Assembly (NCBI GenBank): GCA_045546915.1
Contig: JAZQDU010000008.1
Span: 62,001-126,000 of the forward strand
DNA length: 64,000 nucleotides
DNA from: UMGS172 sp045546915
GTDB taxonomy: Bacteria; Bacillota; Clostridia; Oscillospirales; Acutalibacteraceae
Reading direction: 5' to 3'
Shown one piece after another: positions 1 to 6,551 of this stretch. The stretch's first letter is position 1; each line of letters begins with the position of its first letter. The translations under genes and the position numbers were made by a program. A model generated the notes under the pieces. That model ran no database searches. It had not been told where the DNA came from and saw only the letters and a list, made by a program, of their open reading frames with translations.

Positions 1-53
1 ATTAGGTCAGAGGGTTAATTGGAAGCTGCGTTTATTTTGATAAGGAGGTAATT

Positions 54-2108
54 ATGAGAAGAATCACAGTTACTGTTGGCCAACATGGTGATGCTTGGGC
101 TGATCAAAAGCAAAAACTGGGGTTTTCTGGCGAACATAATGCTGTTCAGATAGTTTTTTCTTTTAAAGACGAAGCATTTCTACACTTTTGCGGTGCCGAA
201 TATTATCGAGTGTCGATTGACGGAAATTACAGTGAAAAACTGTATTTACAAGATGGCGAAGTTAGTTATACAGTGCCTCAGTCGGTAATGAATTCACCCT
301 CGGTAAACTGCCAACTTATAGGTTATATTGAGGAGGCAGGCTCTCTGTCGCTTATTGCCAAAAGTTCGGTTGTTGAACTTTTGGTTGATTTTTCTGAGAC
401 ACCAAAATCGAAAATCGGGCAGGATAACGATGTTTTAGAAAATGCAATAGCCTTATGTAGTAATGCTGCCGAAAAGACCGCATTTGATGCTGAATTTGTA
501 TCACAAAGGACCGAGCAGGTGATAAATGTAGCTCATTCGGTAGAATCGAATGTGGCAAATGCACGTCAATACAGTGTGTCTGCAAAGGCTTCTGCTAACG
601 AGGCTAAGGGTTGGGCAACTAAAGCGGAAACTTCTGCTACAGAGTCTTTGAGTTATTCGCTTGATGCAAGGCAAACAGCAGAGTCGTTAGGGGATGTTGC
701 CGATTGTGTTTTTGCAAGAAAATCCGGTCAAGACATAATTATTGATGACATTTCACCTATACCTCATAATATAAAGGTCAAGTTGTCAGGTGAAAACAGA
801 TTGCTTGCAACTGTTTACAAAACCGGTAAAAATCTGCTTATTTATCCATATACTCAGGTGAATTACACATCAAACGGTATATCTTTCACTGCAAATACTG
901 ACGGTTCAGTTACTCTTAACGGACAAAACAATGGTGAAGGCGCAAGCATGTTCTACTTTTTTAAGAGCGGTAGTACAAATATTGTCACTTCACTTGACAG
1001 AGGTGTTTATATCGGCTCGATAAAGCCATCGATTTCAGGTGTTGCGATAGGTGCGGTAACAGAGTCGGATGTTAACATTAATTTCTCGAATTGCAAAGCG
1101 CTTGTGGATGATACTATTTTTAAATCGTTGTATTTGGGTGTTGAGAGAAACAATCAAACTTATTTTGATAATGTGACGATATATCCCATGATTGAGCGAG
1201 GCTTTAACCCTACTGCTTATGAGCCTTATGTTGTGCCACAAAGTTTTCAACCGGATGAAAATGGTAATATTGAGGTGCCGAGCCTTTGTCCTACAACAAG
1301 GTTACATGTTAAGATAAATGGTGTGAATATTGAGGCTTACTATCATCGTAAGACGAATAAGGTGTTAGAAGAACTTGTGCTCAAAGGCGTTGCGTCGGGT
1401 AATAACGTGCTGCTTACCGATATTGCCGAGACCGAGCATGATATTAAGGTTACTTTGTCGGGTGATGGTTGTGACACTGCTACGCTTTATCAAAGCGGTA
1501 AAAATTTGTTTGATGCTTCGGTAGTGAAAAATTATAACAATAAAGGAATCAAGGTAGATTATATTCCAAAATCCGATTGCTTTGTGATAAACGGTATTTC
1601 AACCGGTGAGGATTATACAAGATATGAGATTAATATACCCTACAAATCAGGTAAAACGTATTTTGCTACTGCTGAGGTTTTAGGGGGTTCTGTATATGTT
1701 CCTACAGGTAAGAATTCGTATTGCATGTTCGGTAATGAAAAGAATAACAGTTTAAAAAATCTAATTAATCTGTCGTTAAGAAATTCAACTAAAACTGCGA
1801 GTGCAACCATAACCGACCACGTTCTTAATCGAGTTTGGTTTTATATTGGAGCAGGCGTTGAGTTTAAGAATTATATTGTTCGTATCCAACTTGAAGAGGA
1901 TACTGCTACTGAACATCAAAAGTATATAGAACCCATTGCAATTAATCCTAATTCAGACGGCAGTTTTACAGTTCCGAGTTTATATCCTGCAACCAAACTT
2001 TATACCGACAAAGAAGATGTCGTTATAACAGCGGAGTACAATCGAGATTTAAGTAAGGTTATAGGAAATCTTACAAACGCAATAATTTCATTGGGAGGTA
2101 ATGTATAA
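54..2108 (+). CDS. Phage tail/baseplate structural protein with two tandem modules
   Basis: This is a 684-residue protein with a strong ribosome site (AAGGAGGTAATT) before ATG 54. The N-terminal 120 residues resemble the small beta-domain that opens many Firmicutes phage receptor-binding or baseplate proteins. Residues 130-215 are Ala/Ser-rich and probably helical. Two similar modules of about 220 residues follow, at about 220-440 and 441-680. Each opens with a DI..V.LSG motif and 'GKNL', and ends with a phrase of the type 'YEPY ... NPNSDGS' plus 'VPSL.P.T.L'. The 'EEDTATEHQKYIEP' phrase is common in phage tail fibres. It sits directly before the XkdX-like, lysin and holin genes, so it is probably the distal tail protein that contacts the host surface. 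The exact attachment ligand cannot be told. Confidence 0.75.
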   Translation: MRRITVTVGQHGDAWADQKQKLGFSGEHNAVQIVFSFKDEAFLHFCGAEYYRVSIDGNYSEKLYLQDGEVSYTVPQSVMNSPSVNCQLIGYIEEAGSLSLIAKSSVVELLVDFSETPKSKIGQDNDVLENAIALCSNAAEKTAFDAEFVSQRTEQVINVAHSVESNVANARQYSVSAKASANEAKGWATKAETSATESLSYSLDARQTAESLGDVADCVFARKSGQDIIIDDISPIPHNIKVKLSGENRLLATVYKTGKNLLIYPYTQVNYTSNGISFTANTDGSVTLNGQNNGEGASMFYFFKSGSTNIVTSLDRGVYIGSIKPSISGVAIGAVTESDVNINFSNCKALVDDTIFKSLYLGVERNNQTYFDNVTIYPMIERGFNPTAYEPYVVPQSFQPDENGNIEVPSLCPTTRLHVKINGVNIEAYYHRKTNKVLEELVLKGVASGNNVLLTDIAETEHDIKVTLSGDGCDTATLYQSGKNLFDASVVKNYNNKGIKVDYIPKSDCFVINGISTGEDYTRYEINIPYKSGKTYFATAEVLGGSVYVPTGKNSYCMFGNEKNNSLKNLINLSLRNSTKTASATITDHVLNRVWFYIGAGVEFKNYIVRIQLEEDTATEHQKYIEPIAINPNSDGSFTVPSLYPATKLYTDKEDVVITAEYNRDLSKVIGNLTNAIISLGGNV

Positions 2109-2296
2109 TGTTTGTTCTCGCACAGTTTGTTAAAAAAGGTCTTTTAGATGCTGTTGGTAAAATGGCAGATTATCAGGTTATTCTTAATTCGGTGGGTTGG
2201 TTTGAAAAGGGAGTGCTTACCGAAGGTGACCTCAGGGATATTGAGACCGCTATTGACAATACAAAAACCGCAGATATAGAAGTTACGGAGGCATAG
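2108..2296 (+). CDS. XkdX-like small phage protein
   Basis: A 62-residue protein whose ATG overlaps the TAA stop of the tail gene by one base, so the two are translationally linked. The ribosome site is GGGAGGTAATGT. Small proteins of this size and acidic C-terminus, with a 'W..G.LTEGDLRDI' core, lie between tail-fibre and lysis genes in many Firmicutes phages and PBSX-like elements (XkdX family). The core here is 'VGWFEKGVLTEGDLRDIE'. The molecular role of XkdX is not established. The assignment rests on the motif, the size and the position. Confidence 0.6.
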   Translation: MFVLAQFVKKGLLDAVGKMADYQVILNSVGWFEKGVLTEGDLRDIETAIDNTKTADIEVTEA

Positions 2297-2297
2297 T

Positions 2298-2585
2298 ATG
2301 TCGGTGGCGTTAATATCCGCCGCATCGTCTGTTGTTGTGGGAATTCTTTCTCTAATAGGCGTAGTTATTACCAATAAACAGTCCCATCAAAAGGTTGCTC
2401 ATAAACTTGAAACAGCACAGGCTGTAACCGATACAAAACTTGAGGAACTCACAAGAGAGGTAAGAGCCCACAACGATTTTGCTTTAAGGATACCTGCCAT
2501 AAAGGAGCAGGTATCCTTTTTAAGGGAAGATATCAAAGCGGCAAACAATCGCATACAAACACTTGAAATGTACCACCGACAGTAA
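2298..2585 (+). CDS. Phage membrane-anchored coiled-coil protein
   Basis: A 95-residue protein starting two bases after the previous stop. Residues 3-25 are one hydrophobic transmembrane segment; the rest is charged and heptad-like (residues 30-92), a predicted coiled coil. This one-helix-plus-coiled-coil shape is like that of XhlA/hemolysin-type proteins, which sit beside holins and lysins in PBSX-like clusters. Here the lysin gene starts 11 bases downstream. In this family the N- and C-terminal order can be reversed, so homology to XhlA is uncertain. It could be a holin accessory or a membrane tether. Confidence 0.55.
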   Translation: MSVALISAASSVVVGILSLIGVVITNKQSHQKVAHKLETAQAVTDTKLEELTREVRAHNDFALRIPAIKEQVSFLREDIKAANNRIQTLEMYHRQ

Positions 2586-2596
2586 GGGGGAAATTA

Positions 2597-3337
2597 ATGA
2601 TAAAACAGTATGAAAAAGGAAAAGCAAAGTCTGTTTCAACCAATTTTAATTCCAAAGAGTTCGATTGCCACGGCAAAAATTGTTGCGATGTAACCTTAAT
2701 TGATGAAAGTTTGGTGACAAATCTACAAAAAATCCGTGACCACTTTGGTGCTGCGGTAGTTATAAATTCAGGATACCGTTGTAAAAAACACAATAAGTCG
2801 GTGGGCGGGGCGTCTAAATCCAAACATCTTGATGGCATGGCAGCCGATATCACCGTTAAAGGAATAAAACCCATTGAGGTAGCACAATTTTGTGAAAGTA
2901 TAGGTATTAAAGGTATCGGTCTTTACGGTTGGGGTTGCCATATTGATACAAGAACAAAAAAAGGTTTTTGGGAGTCGGACAAGCAGATTAAAGTTGCAAC
3001 CTTTATAGAAAACGAGGGGGTTGTTTCGGTACACGAGTGGAAAAATGCTGCCGAAAAAGACGGGTTTTCATTTGGCAATTCTGTAAGTGATAATTGGGAT
3101 GACAAATGCGAAATTGTAGCAAAAAAAGCGGTGTGCAAAAGAAGAATAGGCATCTATAAGTACAAAAACCTCACTAAAACTGTGCAGATGGCAGTAGGTA
3201 TTAAAGGTGACGCTGTAGACGGAAAATTTGGTAAAGAGACAAAGTGCGCAGTGCAAAAATGGCAGAGTTTAAAAGGACTCGAACCGGATGGTATCGTAGG
3301 TCTTAAAACATGGAAAAGGATTTTAGGGGTAAAGTGA
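2597..3337 (+). CDS. Phage endolysin: M15-type peptidase plus peptidoglycan-binding domain
   Basis: A 246-residue two-domain lysin. Residues 15-120 match a zinc D-Ala-D-Ala-type peptidase (peptidase M15_3 family). The motif SGYRC..HN (58-66) is followed by SKHLDGMAAD, with candidate zinc ligands His77 and Asp84, and by HID with His115. Residues 190-246 form a PG_binding_1-type repeat (Val-Asp-Gly-Lys-Phe-Gly, then KWQ..KGL.PDGIVG..TW). No signal peptide is present, so export would depend on the holin encoded next. It would cleave peptide bonds of host peptidoglycan at the end of the lytic cycle. The stop overlaps the holin ATG (ATGA). The ribosome site is AAGGGGGAAATT. Confidence 0.85.
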   Translation: MIKQYEKGKAKSVSTNFNSKEFDCHGKNCCDVTLIDESLVTNLQKIRDHFGAAVVINSGYRCKKHNKSVGGASKSKHLDGMAADITVKGIKPIEVAQFCESIGIKGIGLYGWGCHIDTRTKKGFWESDKQIKVATFIENEGVVSVHEWKNAAEKDGFSFGNSVSDNWDDKCEIVAKKAVCKRRIGIYKYKNLTKTVQMAVGIKGDAVDGKFGKETKCAVQKWQSLKGLEPDGIVGLKTWKRILGVK

Positions 3338-3528
3338 TGAAAAAACTTTTAAGCCGATTCAAGTCGTGGGCGGTATGGATGTCAATAGGCGCGCTTGTAG
3401 TGTTTTGTGCTAAGGAATTTGCAGGTGTTGATATCAAAGATTCGGTCGACGGTTTTCTCAATGTGCTCTTGCCGTTGCTTGTGGCGTTTGGCATTGTGAA
3501 TAATCCTACCGATAAAAACCATTTTTAA
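3337..3528 (+). CDS. Phage holin (phi-LC3-like)
   Basis: A 63-residue protein. The start chosen is ATG 3337, which overlaps the lysin stop (GTGATGA) and has AGGGGT seven bases upstream; a longer reading from 3310 would lie inside the lysin gene. Residues 9-27 and 40-56 are hydrophobic, with a hinge containing Asp-Ser-Val-Asp-Gly, and the tail ends NPTDKNHF. The two-helix plan and the 'GIVNNPTDK' ending are typical of the phi-LC3/Phage_holin_1 family. It would form membrane holes that release the lysin. Last gene of the phage block; a terminator follows immediately. Confidence 0.8.
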   Translation: MKKLLSRFKSWAVWMSIGALVVFCAKEFAGVDIKDSVDGFLNVLLPLLVAFGIVNNPTDKNHF

Positions 3529-3531
3529 ATT

Positions 3532-3572
3532 AAAGGGGGTGTAATTTTTATAAAAGTTACACTCCTTTTTGT
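3532..3572 (+). terminator. Terminator after the holin gene
   Basis: A stem of AAAGGGGGTGTAA against TTACACTCCTTTT (two G-T wobbles) with a short AT loop, followed by a T-rich run. It closes the phage operon four bases after the holin stop. Confidence 0.7.
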
Positions 3573-3573
3573 A

Positions 3574-3599
3574 TCAGAAAAGGCAAGTGACTTTTCTGA
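3574..3599. repeat. Perfect 9-bp hairpin behind the phage terminator
   Basis: TCAGAAAAG is followed after eight bases by its exact reverse complement CTTTTCTGA. It has no T-run of its own, so it is not a standard terminator. Its role is unknown. Confidence 0.4.
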
Positions 3600-3631
3600 C
3601 GCATGATAAGGTAAATATTTTTAAAAAGGTG

Positions 3632-3660
3632 TTGACAACTGCTTGTAATTGTGTTAATAT
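3632..3660 (+). promoter_or_regulatory. Promoter of the tRNA-Ser pair
   Basis: TTGACA (3632-3637), a 17-base spacer and TAATAT (3655-3660). About 60 bases of leader precede the first tRNA; it contains a CGCTCA/TGAGCG hairpin. Confidence 0.75.
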
Positions 3661-3723
3661 TTTAGGGCGCTCAATGAACTGTGAAGGCTGAGCGAAGTAT
3701 AACATACGGCTTCTGCCAAAAAT

Positions 3724-3812
3724 GGAGAGGTATCGAAGTGGTCATAACGAGGCGGTCTTGAAAACCGTTTGGGGGCAACCCCACAAGGGTTCGAATCCCT
3801 TCCTCTCCGCCA
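3724..3812 (+). tRNA. tRNA-Ser (anticodon TGA)
   Basis: The acceptor stem GGAGAGG pairs with CCTCTCC and CCA is encoded. The anticodon arm is GCGGT-CTTGAAA-ACCGT, giving anticodon TGA. The long variable arm (TTTGGGGGCAACCCCAC region) and the GGTTCGAATCC T-arm are those of a class II serine tRNA. Directly follows a promoter, and is 50 bases upstream of the second tRNA-Ser. Confidence 0.97.
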
Positions 3813-3862
3813 TTGTTATTTACAGCTTTGCTGTTTAAATAAAGTAAAAATTAAGGCAACAT

Positions 3863-3953
3863 GGAGTAGTACTCAAGTTGGTGAAGAGGCGCCCCTGCTA
3901 AGGGCGTAGGTCGGGTAACCGGCGCAAGAGTTCAAGTCTCTTCTACTCCGCCA
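3863..3953 (+). tRNA. tRNA-Ser (anticodon GCT)
   Basis: The acceptor stem GGAGTAG pairs with CTACTCC and CCA is encoded. The anticodon loop CTGCTAA gives anticodon GCT. It has a long variable arm (GGTCGGGTAACCGGC), as in class II tRNAs. It is co-transcribed with the TGA tRNA. Sixteen bases of its variable and T-arm region (3918-3933) recur in inverted orientation at 4007-4022. Confidence 0.97.
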
Positions 3954-3960
3954 AAACAAG

Positions 3961-3990
3961 AAAGCACCCAAAAGGGTGCTTTTTTGTTTT
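3961..3990 (+). terminator. Terminator of the tRNA-Ser pair
   Basis: AAAGCACCC, a four-base loop and GGGTGCTTT, followed by TTTTGTTTT. It starts seven bases after the CCA end. Confidence 0.9.
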
Positions 3991-4006
3991 AGTTTTAAAT
4001 GTTTTA

Positions 4007-4050
4007 GAACTCTTGCGCCGGTCGGTGCAGGCGTTGAACACGACCGGCGC
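4007..4050. repeat. Inverted copy of tRNA-Ser(GCT) segment fused to a palindrome
   Basis: Bases 4007-4022 are the exact reverse complement of 3918-3933 inside tRNA-Ser(GCT). The same stretch also builds a perfect 10-bp hairpin, GCGCCGGTCG (4015-4024) against CGACCGGCGC (4041-4050). The right arm belongs to the 61-base repeat that starts at 4034, so the tRNA-derived piece and the repeat are physically joined. Confidence 0.8.
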
Positions 4051-4094
4051 CTGTGGTGGAAAAGGGGACAATCACAGAACCGTCCCCTGATTGT
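4034..4094 (+). repeat. 61-bp perfect direct repeat, copy 1
   Basis: Identical over 61 bases to 4646-4706. It contains a REP-like palindrome: GGGGAC...GTCCCC nested with CAATCA...TGATTG. It lies just downstream (on the minus strand) of the immunity-like gene; copy 2 lies just upstream of that gene. Confidence 0.95.
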
Positions 4095-4105
4095 TCTATA
4101 ATACC

Positions 4106-4567
4106 TTATAATTTCATTGCCATTTCAGATACTGTATTCCATCTTGTATAATCACTTTGAATTTGCTCATATGTTTTTCCAGAGATAGAACACCTGTTCA
4201 ATGATAATTTCAAATTAAACAAGTCCACCATCTTTCTGAACTCGTTTTTTCGGAAGCGATCATTCATAAATATCTCACATTTACACAACAAGTCATCCGC
4301 AAATCTCTCAAGAATAACAGCTGCAGCACCATACATATCGTCACTATTCGTGCTATACAGCGCAATTTCAAATAGAGAATCGAAACTTGGAAGAGGATCT
4401 TTATAAAATCCATTTTCTTTTCCCCAGCCAAAGTCGTATAAAGATGCTTTTATCCAAATTGAATTGTCATTTGGATTAATTGCCGTATTCTTATCTTTTA
4501 ATATAAACCCAAAATCAGAAGCGTTGCATTTATTAAATCTCATGCTCATAACAAAATAGTTACCCAT
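4106..4567 (-). CDS. Small orphan protein, candidate immunity protein of an RHS toxin
   Basis: A 153-residue soluble protein of unknown family. The start chosen is the ATG at 4567, because AGGAGG lies seven bases before it; the longer reading (from 4687) runs into the repeat and is unlikely. It has no signal peptide and no membrane segment. It begins MGNYFVMSMRFNK and contains the run DDMYGAAAVILERFADDLL, mostly helical in appearance. On the minus strand it follows an RHS core fragment by about 140 bases, which is the usual place of an immunity gene after an RHS polymorphic toxin. The toxin domain itself is absent, and 61-base direct repeats bracket the gene. The immunity role is inferred from position only. 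Confidence 0.6.
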   Translation of the reverse strand: MGNYFVMSMRFNKCNASDFGFILKDKNTAINPNDNSIWIKASLYDFGWGKENGFYKDPLPSFDSLFEIALYSTNSDDMYGAAAVILERFADDLLCKCEIFMNDRFRKNEFRKMVDLFNLKLSLNRCSISGKTYEQIQSDYTRWNTVSEMAMKL

Positions 4568-4619
4568 CTTCATTCCTCCTATGGCATAATTTGTATTAAT
4601 CCACTTTGTGAAACAAAGG

Positions 4620-4645
4620 CAATCAGGGGACGGTTCTATGATTGA
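4620..4645. repeat. Left arm of a 26-bp perfect inverted repeat
   Basis: Exact reverse complement of 4856-4881. Together the arms bracket about 260 bases that hold direct-repeat copy 2 and the RHS fragment. The same motif, with one base change, is the core of both 61-base repeats (4069-4093 and 4681-4705). Confidence 0.95.
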
Positions 4646-4706
4646 TTGAACACGACCGGCGCCTGTGGTGGAAAAGGGGACAATCACAGAACCGTCCCCT
4701 GATTGT
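4646..4706 (+). repeat. 61-bp perfect direct repeat, copy 2
   Basis: Identical to 4034-4094. It interrupts the RHS core reading frame just after its 'TGQDVTGYN' stretch, where intact RHS proteins normally continue into the last part of the core and then the variable toxin tip. Confidence 0.95.
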
Positions 4707-4859
4707 CTTATTATAACCTGTTACGTCTTGCCCTGTAGAAACATAACCATCTGCATTAATCCACCGACCGATCTCAGGATCGTAATAACGGCTGGATACA
4801 TAATAGAGACCAGTCTCAATATCGTAAACATACCCGCGATAACGTAAAGGATTTGTCAA
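4707..4859 (-). pseudogene. Fragment of an RHS repeat-associated core domain
   Basis: About 50 codons that match the highly conserved end of RHS/WapA-type polymorphic toxins: YRGYVYDIETGLYYVSSRYY, then DPEIGRWINADG and STGQD..GYN. Nothing RHS-like precedes it (the frame begins at the inverted repeat 4856-4881) and it breaks off at direct-repeat copy 2, so both the barrel and the toxin tip are missing. No credible start codon or ribosome site is present. It is a relic of an RHS gene that once ran leftward toward the immunity-like gene at 4106-4567. RHS proteins deliver C-terminal toxins to competitors; this copy cannot do so. Confidence 0.85.
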
Positions 4860-4881
4860 TCATAGAACCGTCCCCTGATTG
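4856..4881. repeat. Right arm of the 26-bp perfect inverted repeat
   Basis: Exact reverse complement of 4620-4645. A further partial copy of the 61-base repeat's 5' half follows (GGCGT.GAACACGACCG at about 4886-4902). Confidence 0.95.
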
Positions 4882-4900
4882 TTCAGGCGTAGAACACGAC

Positions 4901-4930
4901 CGCAAGAGAAAAAGTTACTTTTATCTTGCG
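4901..4930 (-). terminator. Possible terminator of the MATE gene
   Basis: CGCAAGA and TCTTGCG pair around a second AAAAG/CTTTT stem, 18 bases beyond the MATE stop. The downstream T-run is poor, so the call is weak. Confidence 0.35.
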
Positions 4931-4947
4931 ACAAAGAGGAACATTCT

Positions 4948-6315
4948 TTACTGAGATTTTTTAACCGATAGTTTTTTTAATTTGTGCTTCATCATAAAAT
5001 AATCTATCGCAATCGGTATCAGTCCCATAAGCCACGCGACTGGGTTTGAAAACGCAACGCCCGTAAAACCAAATATTGGTGCAAACGTAAGTGCCGTGCT
5101 CGCACGACCTATTATCTCGGTAAAGCCTGAAATAATAGGCATTGTTGCACGTGACAGTGCCTGCAGAGAGTTTTTTATTACAATTAGCGGAGTAAGAATT
5201 ACCGAAAGAATAGTGTTTACAACAATGTAAATATATCCGTTGTTTATAATTGTATCAAATTCCGCCTTGCTTATGCCTTCGGACTTTACAACAAGATTTA
5301 GAGCAAACTTGCCTGCAAATATCATCAGCACCGAAGCAATACCTACCCATATAAGCGACATAATTATCGCGCGTCTGATGCCTTTTATAATTCTGCCGTA
5401 TTCCTTTGCGCCATGGTTTTGTGCAACGAATACCGCAGTAGCAGAGCCTATTGACAAAAGCGGTTGGATAACAAACTGCTCAATCTTGCCCGCGGCAGTA
5501 TACGCTGCAACGGCAAGGGTGTTAAGCCCGTTGTAAACAAACGTTGTAATAACACCGCTAATTGAAATCACCATATTTAAAAATGCCATTGGTATACCTG
5601 TTTTCAAAAGCTCTGTTGAAACGCCTTTTTCAAGTCTTAAATCACATTTTTTAAAGTGTAAAAGCGGTTGGCGTTTAACGATATATACTATACAGCAAGT
5701 GGCAGATATAAACTGTGCAATAACCGTTGCAATACCTGCGCCTTTGGTACCCATATTGCCAAGGATAATAAAGCAAAAATCAAGAATTATATTGATAATA
5801 CACGCGATAGTCAAAAAACACAGCGGTGTTTTTGAGTCGCCCAGAGCCCTTATCATATTAGATAAAAGGTTAAAAAGCATCGTTGCAAAAAGACCTGCAA
5901 ATATCCATATAATATAGTTGTACGACATATCTATTATGTCGGCAGGAGTGTTCATAAGCTTTAAAATCGGCATCGCAAAAACACAGCAAAACGTGGTTAA
6001 AATCAGAGATATGGCAGTGCCCAGCACAATGCTGTTTGCGAACGCGCGTTTTACAGCGGCTTCGTCTTTTGCACCAAATTTTTGTGCGACCACCGCCGAA
6101 AAGCCGGTTGTAAGCGATTGAAGTATGCCGTGTGCAAAAAAAACCAGACTGCTTGTTGCGCCAACCGCCGCAAGTGCCCTTACGCCAAGAATTTGTCCTA
6201 CGATTACGGTGTCTGCAATATTATAAAACAGCTGAAAGAGATTGCCAATAAGATACGGCACTGCAAAGCTGAGTATGAGCTTTGTAGGTGAGCCTTTCGA
6301 AAAATCGGTTGTCAT
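4948..6315 (-). CDS. MATE-family multidrug/sodium antiporter
   Basis: A 455-residue protein with about 12 transmembrane segments, the normal MATE length. The start is ATG 6315 with GAGAGGTG before it; a longer reading to 6330 would use the ribosome site as coding sequence. It opens MTTDFSKGSPTKLILSFAVP, followed by NLFQLFYNIADTVIVGQ, the characteristic first helix of the clostridial MATE branch. MATE proteins exchange cations (sodium or protons) for drugs or metabolites across the cytoplasmic membrane. The substrate here is unknown. It is monocistronic, with its own promoter at 6334-6362. The neighbouring repeats show no sign of disrupting it. Confidence 0.93.
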   Translation of the reverse strand: MTTDFSKGSPTKLILSFAVPYLIGNLFQLFYNIADTVIVGQILGVRALAAVGATSSLVFFAHGILQSLTTGFSAVVAQKFGAKDEAAVKRAFANSIVLGTAISLILTTFCCVFAMPILKLMNTPADIIDMSYNYIIWIFAGLFATMLFNLLSNMIRALGDSKTPLCFLTIACIINIILDFCFIILGNMGTKGAGIATVIAQFISATCCIVYIVKRQPLLHFKKCDLRLEKGVSTELLKTGIPMAFLNMVISISGVITTFVYNGLNTLAVAAYTAAGKIEQFVIQPLLSIGSATAVFVAQNHGAKEYGRIIKGIRRAIIMSLIWVGIASVLMIFAGKFALNLVVKSEGISKAEFDTIINNGYIYIVVNTILSVILTPLIVIKNSLQALSRATMPIISGFTEIIGRASTALTFAPIFGFTGVAFSNPVAWLMGLIPIAIDYFMMKHKLKKLSVKKSQ

Positions 6316-6333
6316 AAATTCACCTCTCAAAAA

Positions 6334-6362
6334 AATATATCATTTTAAAATACTAAATTCAA
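6334..6362 (-). promoter_or_regulatory. Promoter of the MATE gene
   Basis: Reading leftward: TTGAAT (6362-6357), 17 bases, TATATT (6339-6334), about 19 bases before the start codon. Confidence 0.65.
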
Positions 6363-6473
6363 TACCTGAAATAAATTTTCTTGTAATACAAAACAAAATA
6401 TAAAGTGCTTTTTTGTTTTGTCGTATATGTATTTTTATAGAACGCTTGAGTTAATTAGTTGTGTTCAATACAC

Positions 6474-6502
6474 TTGATTAATCGACAAAAAAGTGTTATT
6501 AT
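6474..6502 (+). promoter_or_regulatory. Promoter of the PAP2 / radical SAM genes
   Basis: TTGATT (6474-6479), 17 bases, TATTAT (6497-6502), 50 bases before the ATG at 6552. The rest of 6363-6473 is AT-rich and shows no other feature. Confidence 0.6.
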
Positions 6503-6551
6503 TGATTAAGCTGATTGTTTTCTTTTATAATTACAATAAGGGAGCGAGATT

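Noticed and set aside
3863..4050. The 16-base tRNA copy as a phage att duplication
   Set aside because: Attachment sites are direct repeats that flank the element; this copy is inverted and lies outside the phage genes.
4568..4687. A longer reading of the immunity-like gene from 4687
   Set aside because: It would translate the 61-base repeat; the AGGAGG seven bases before 4567 gives a better start.
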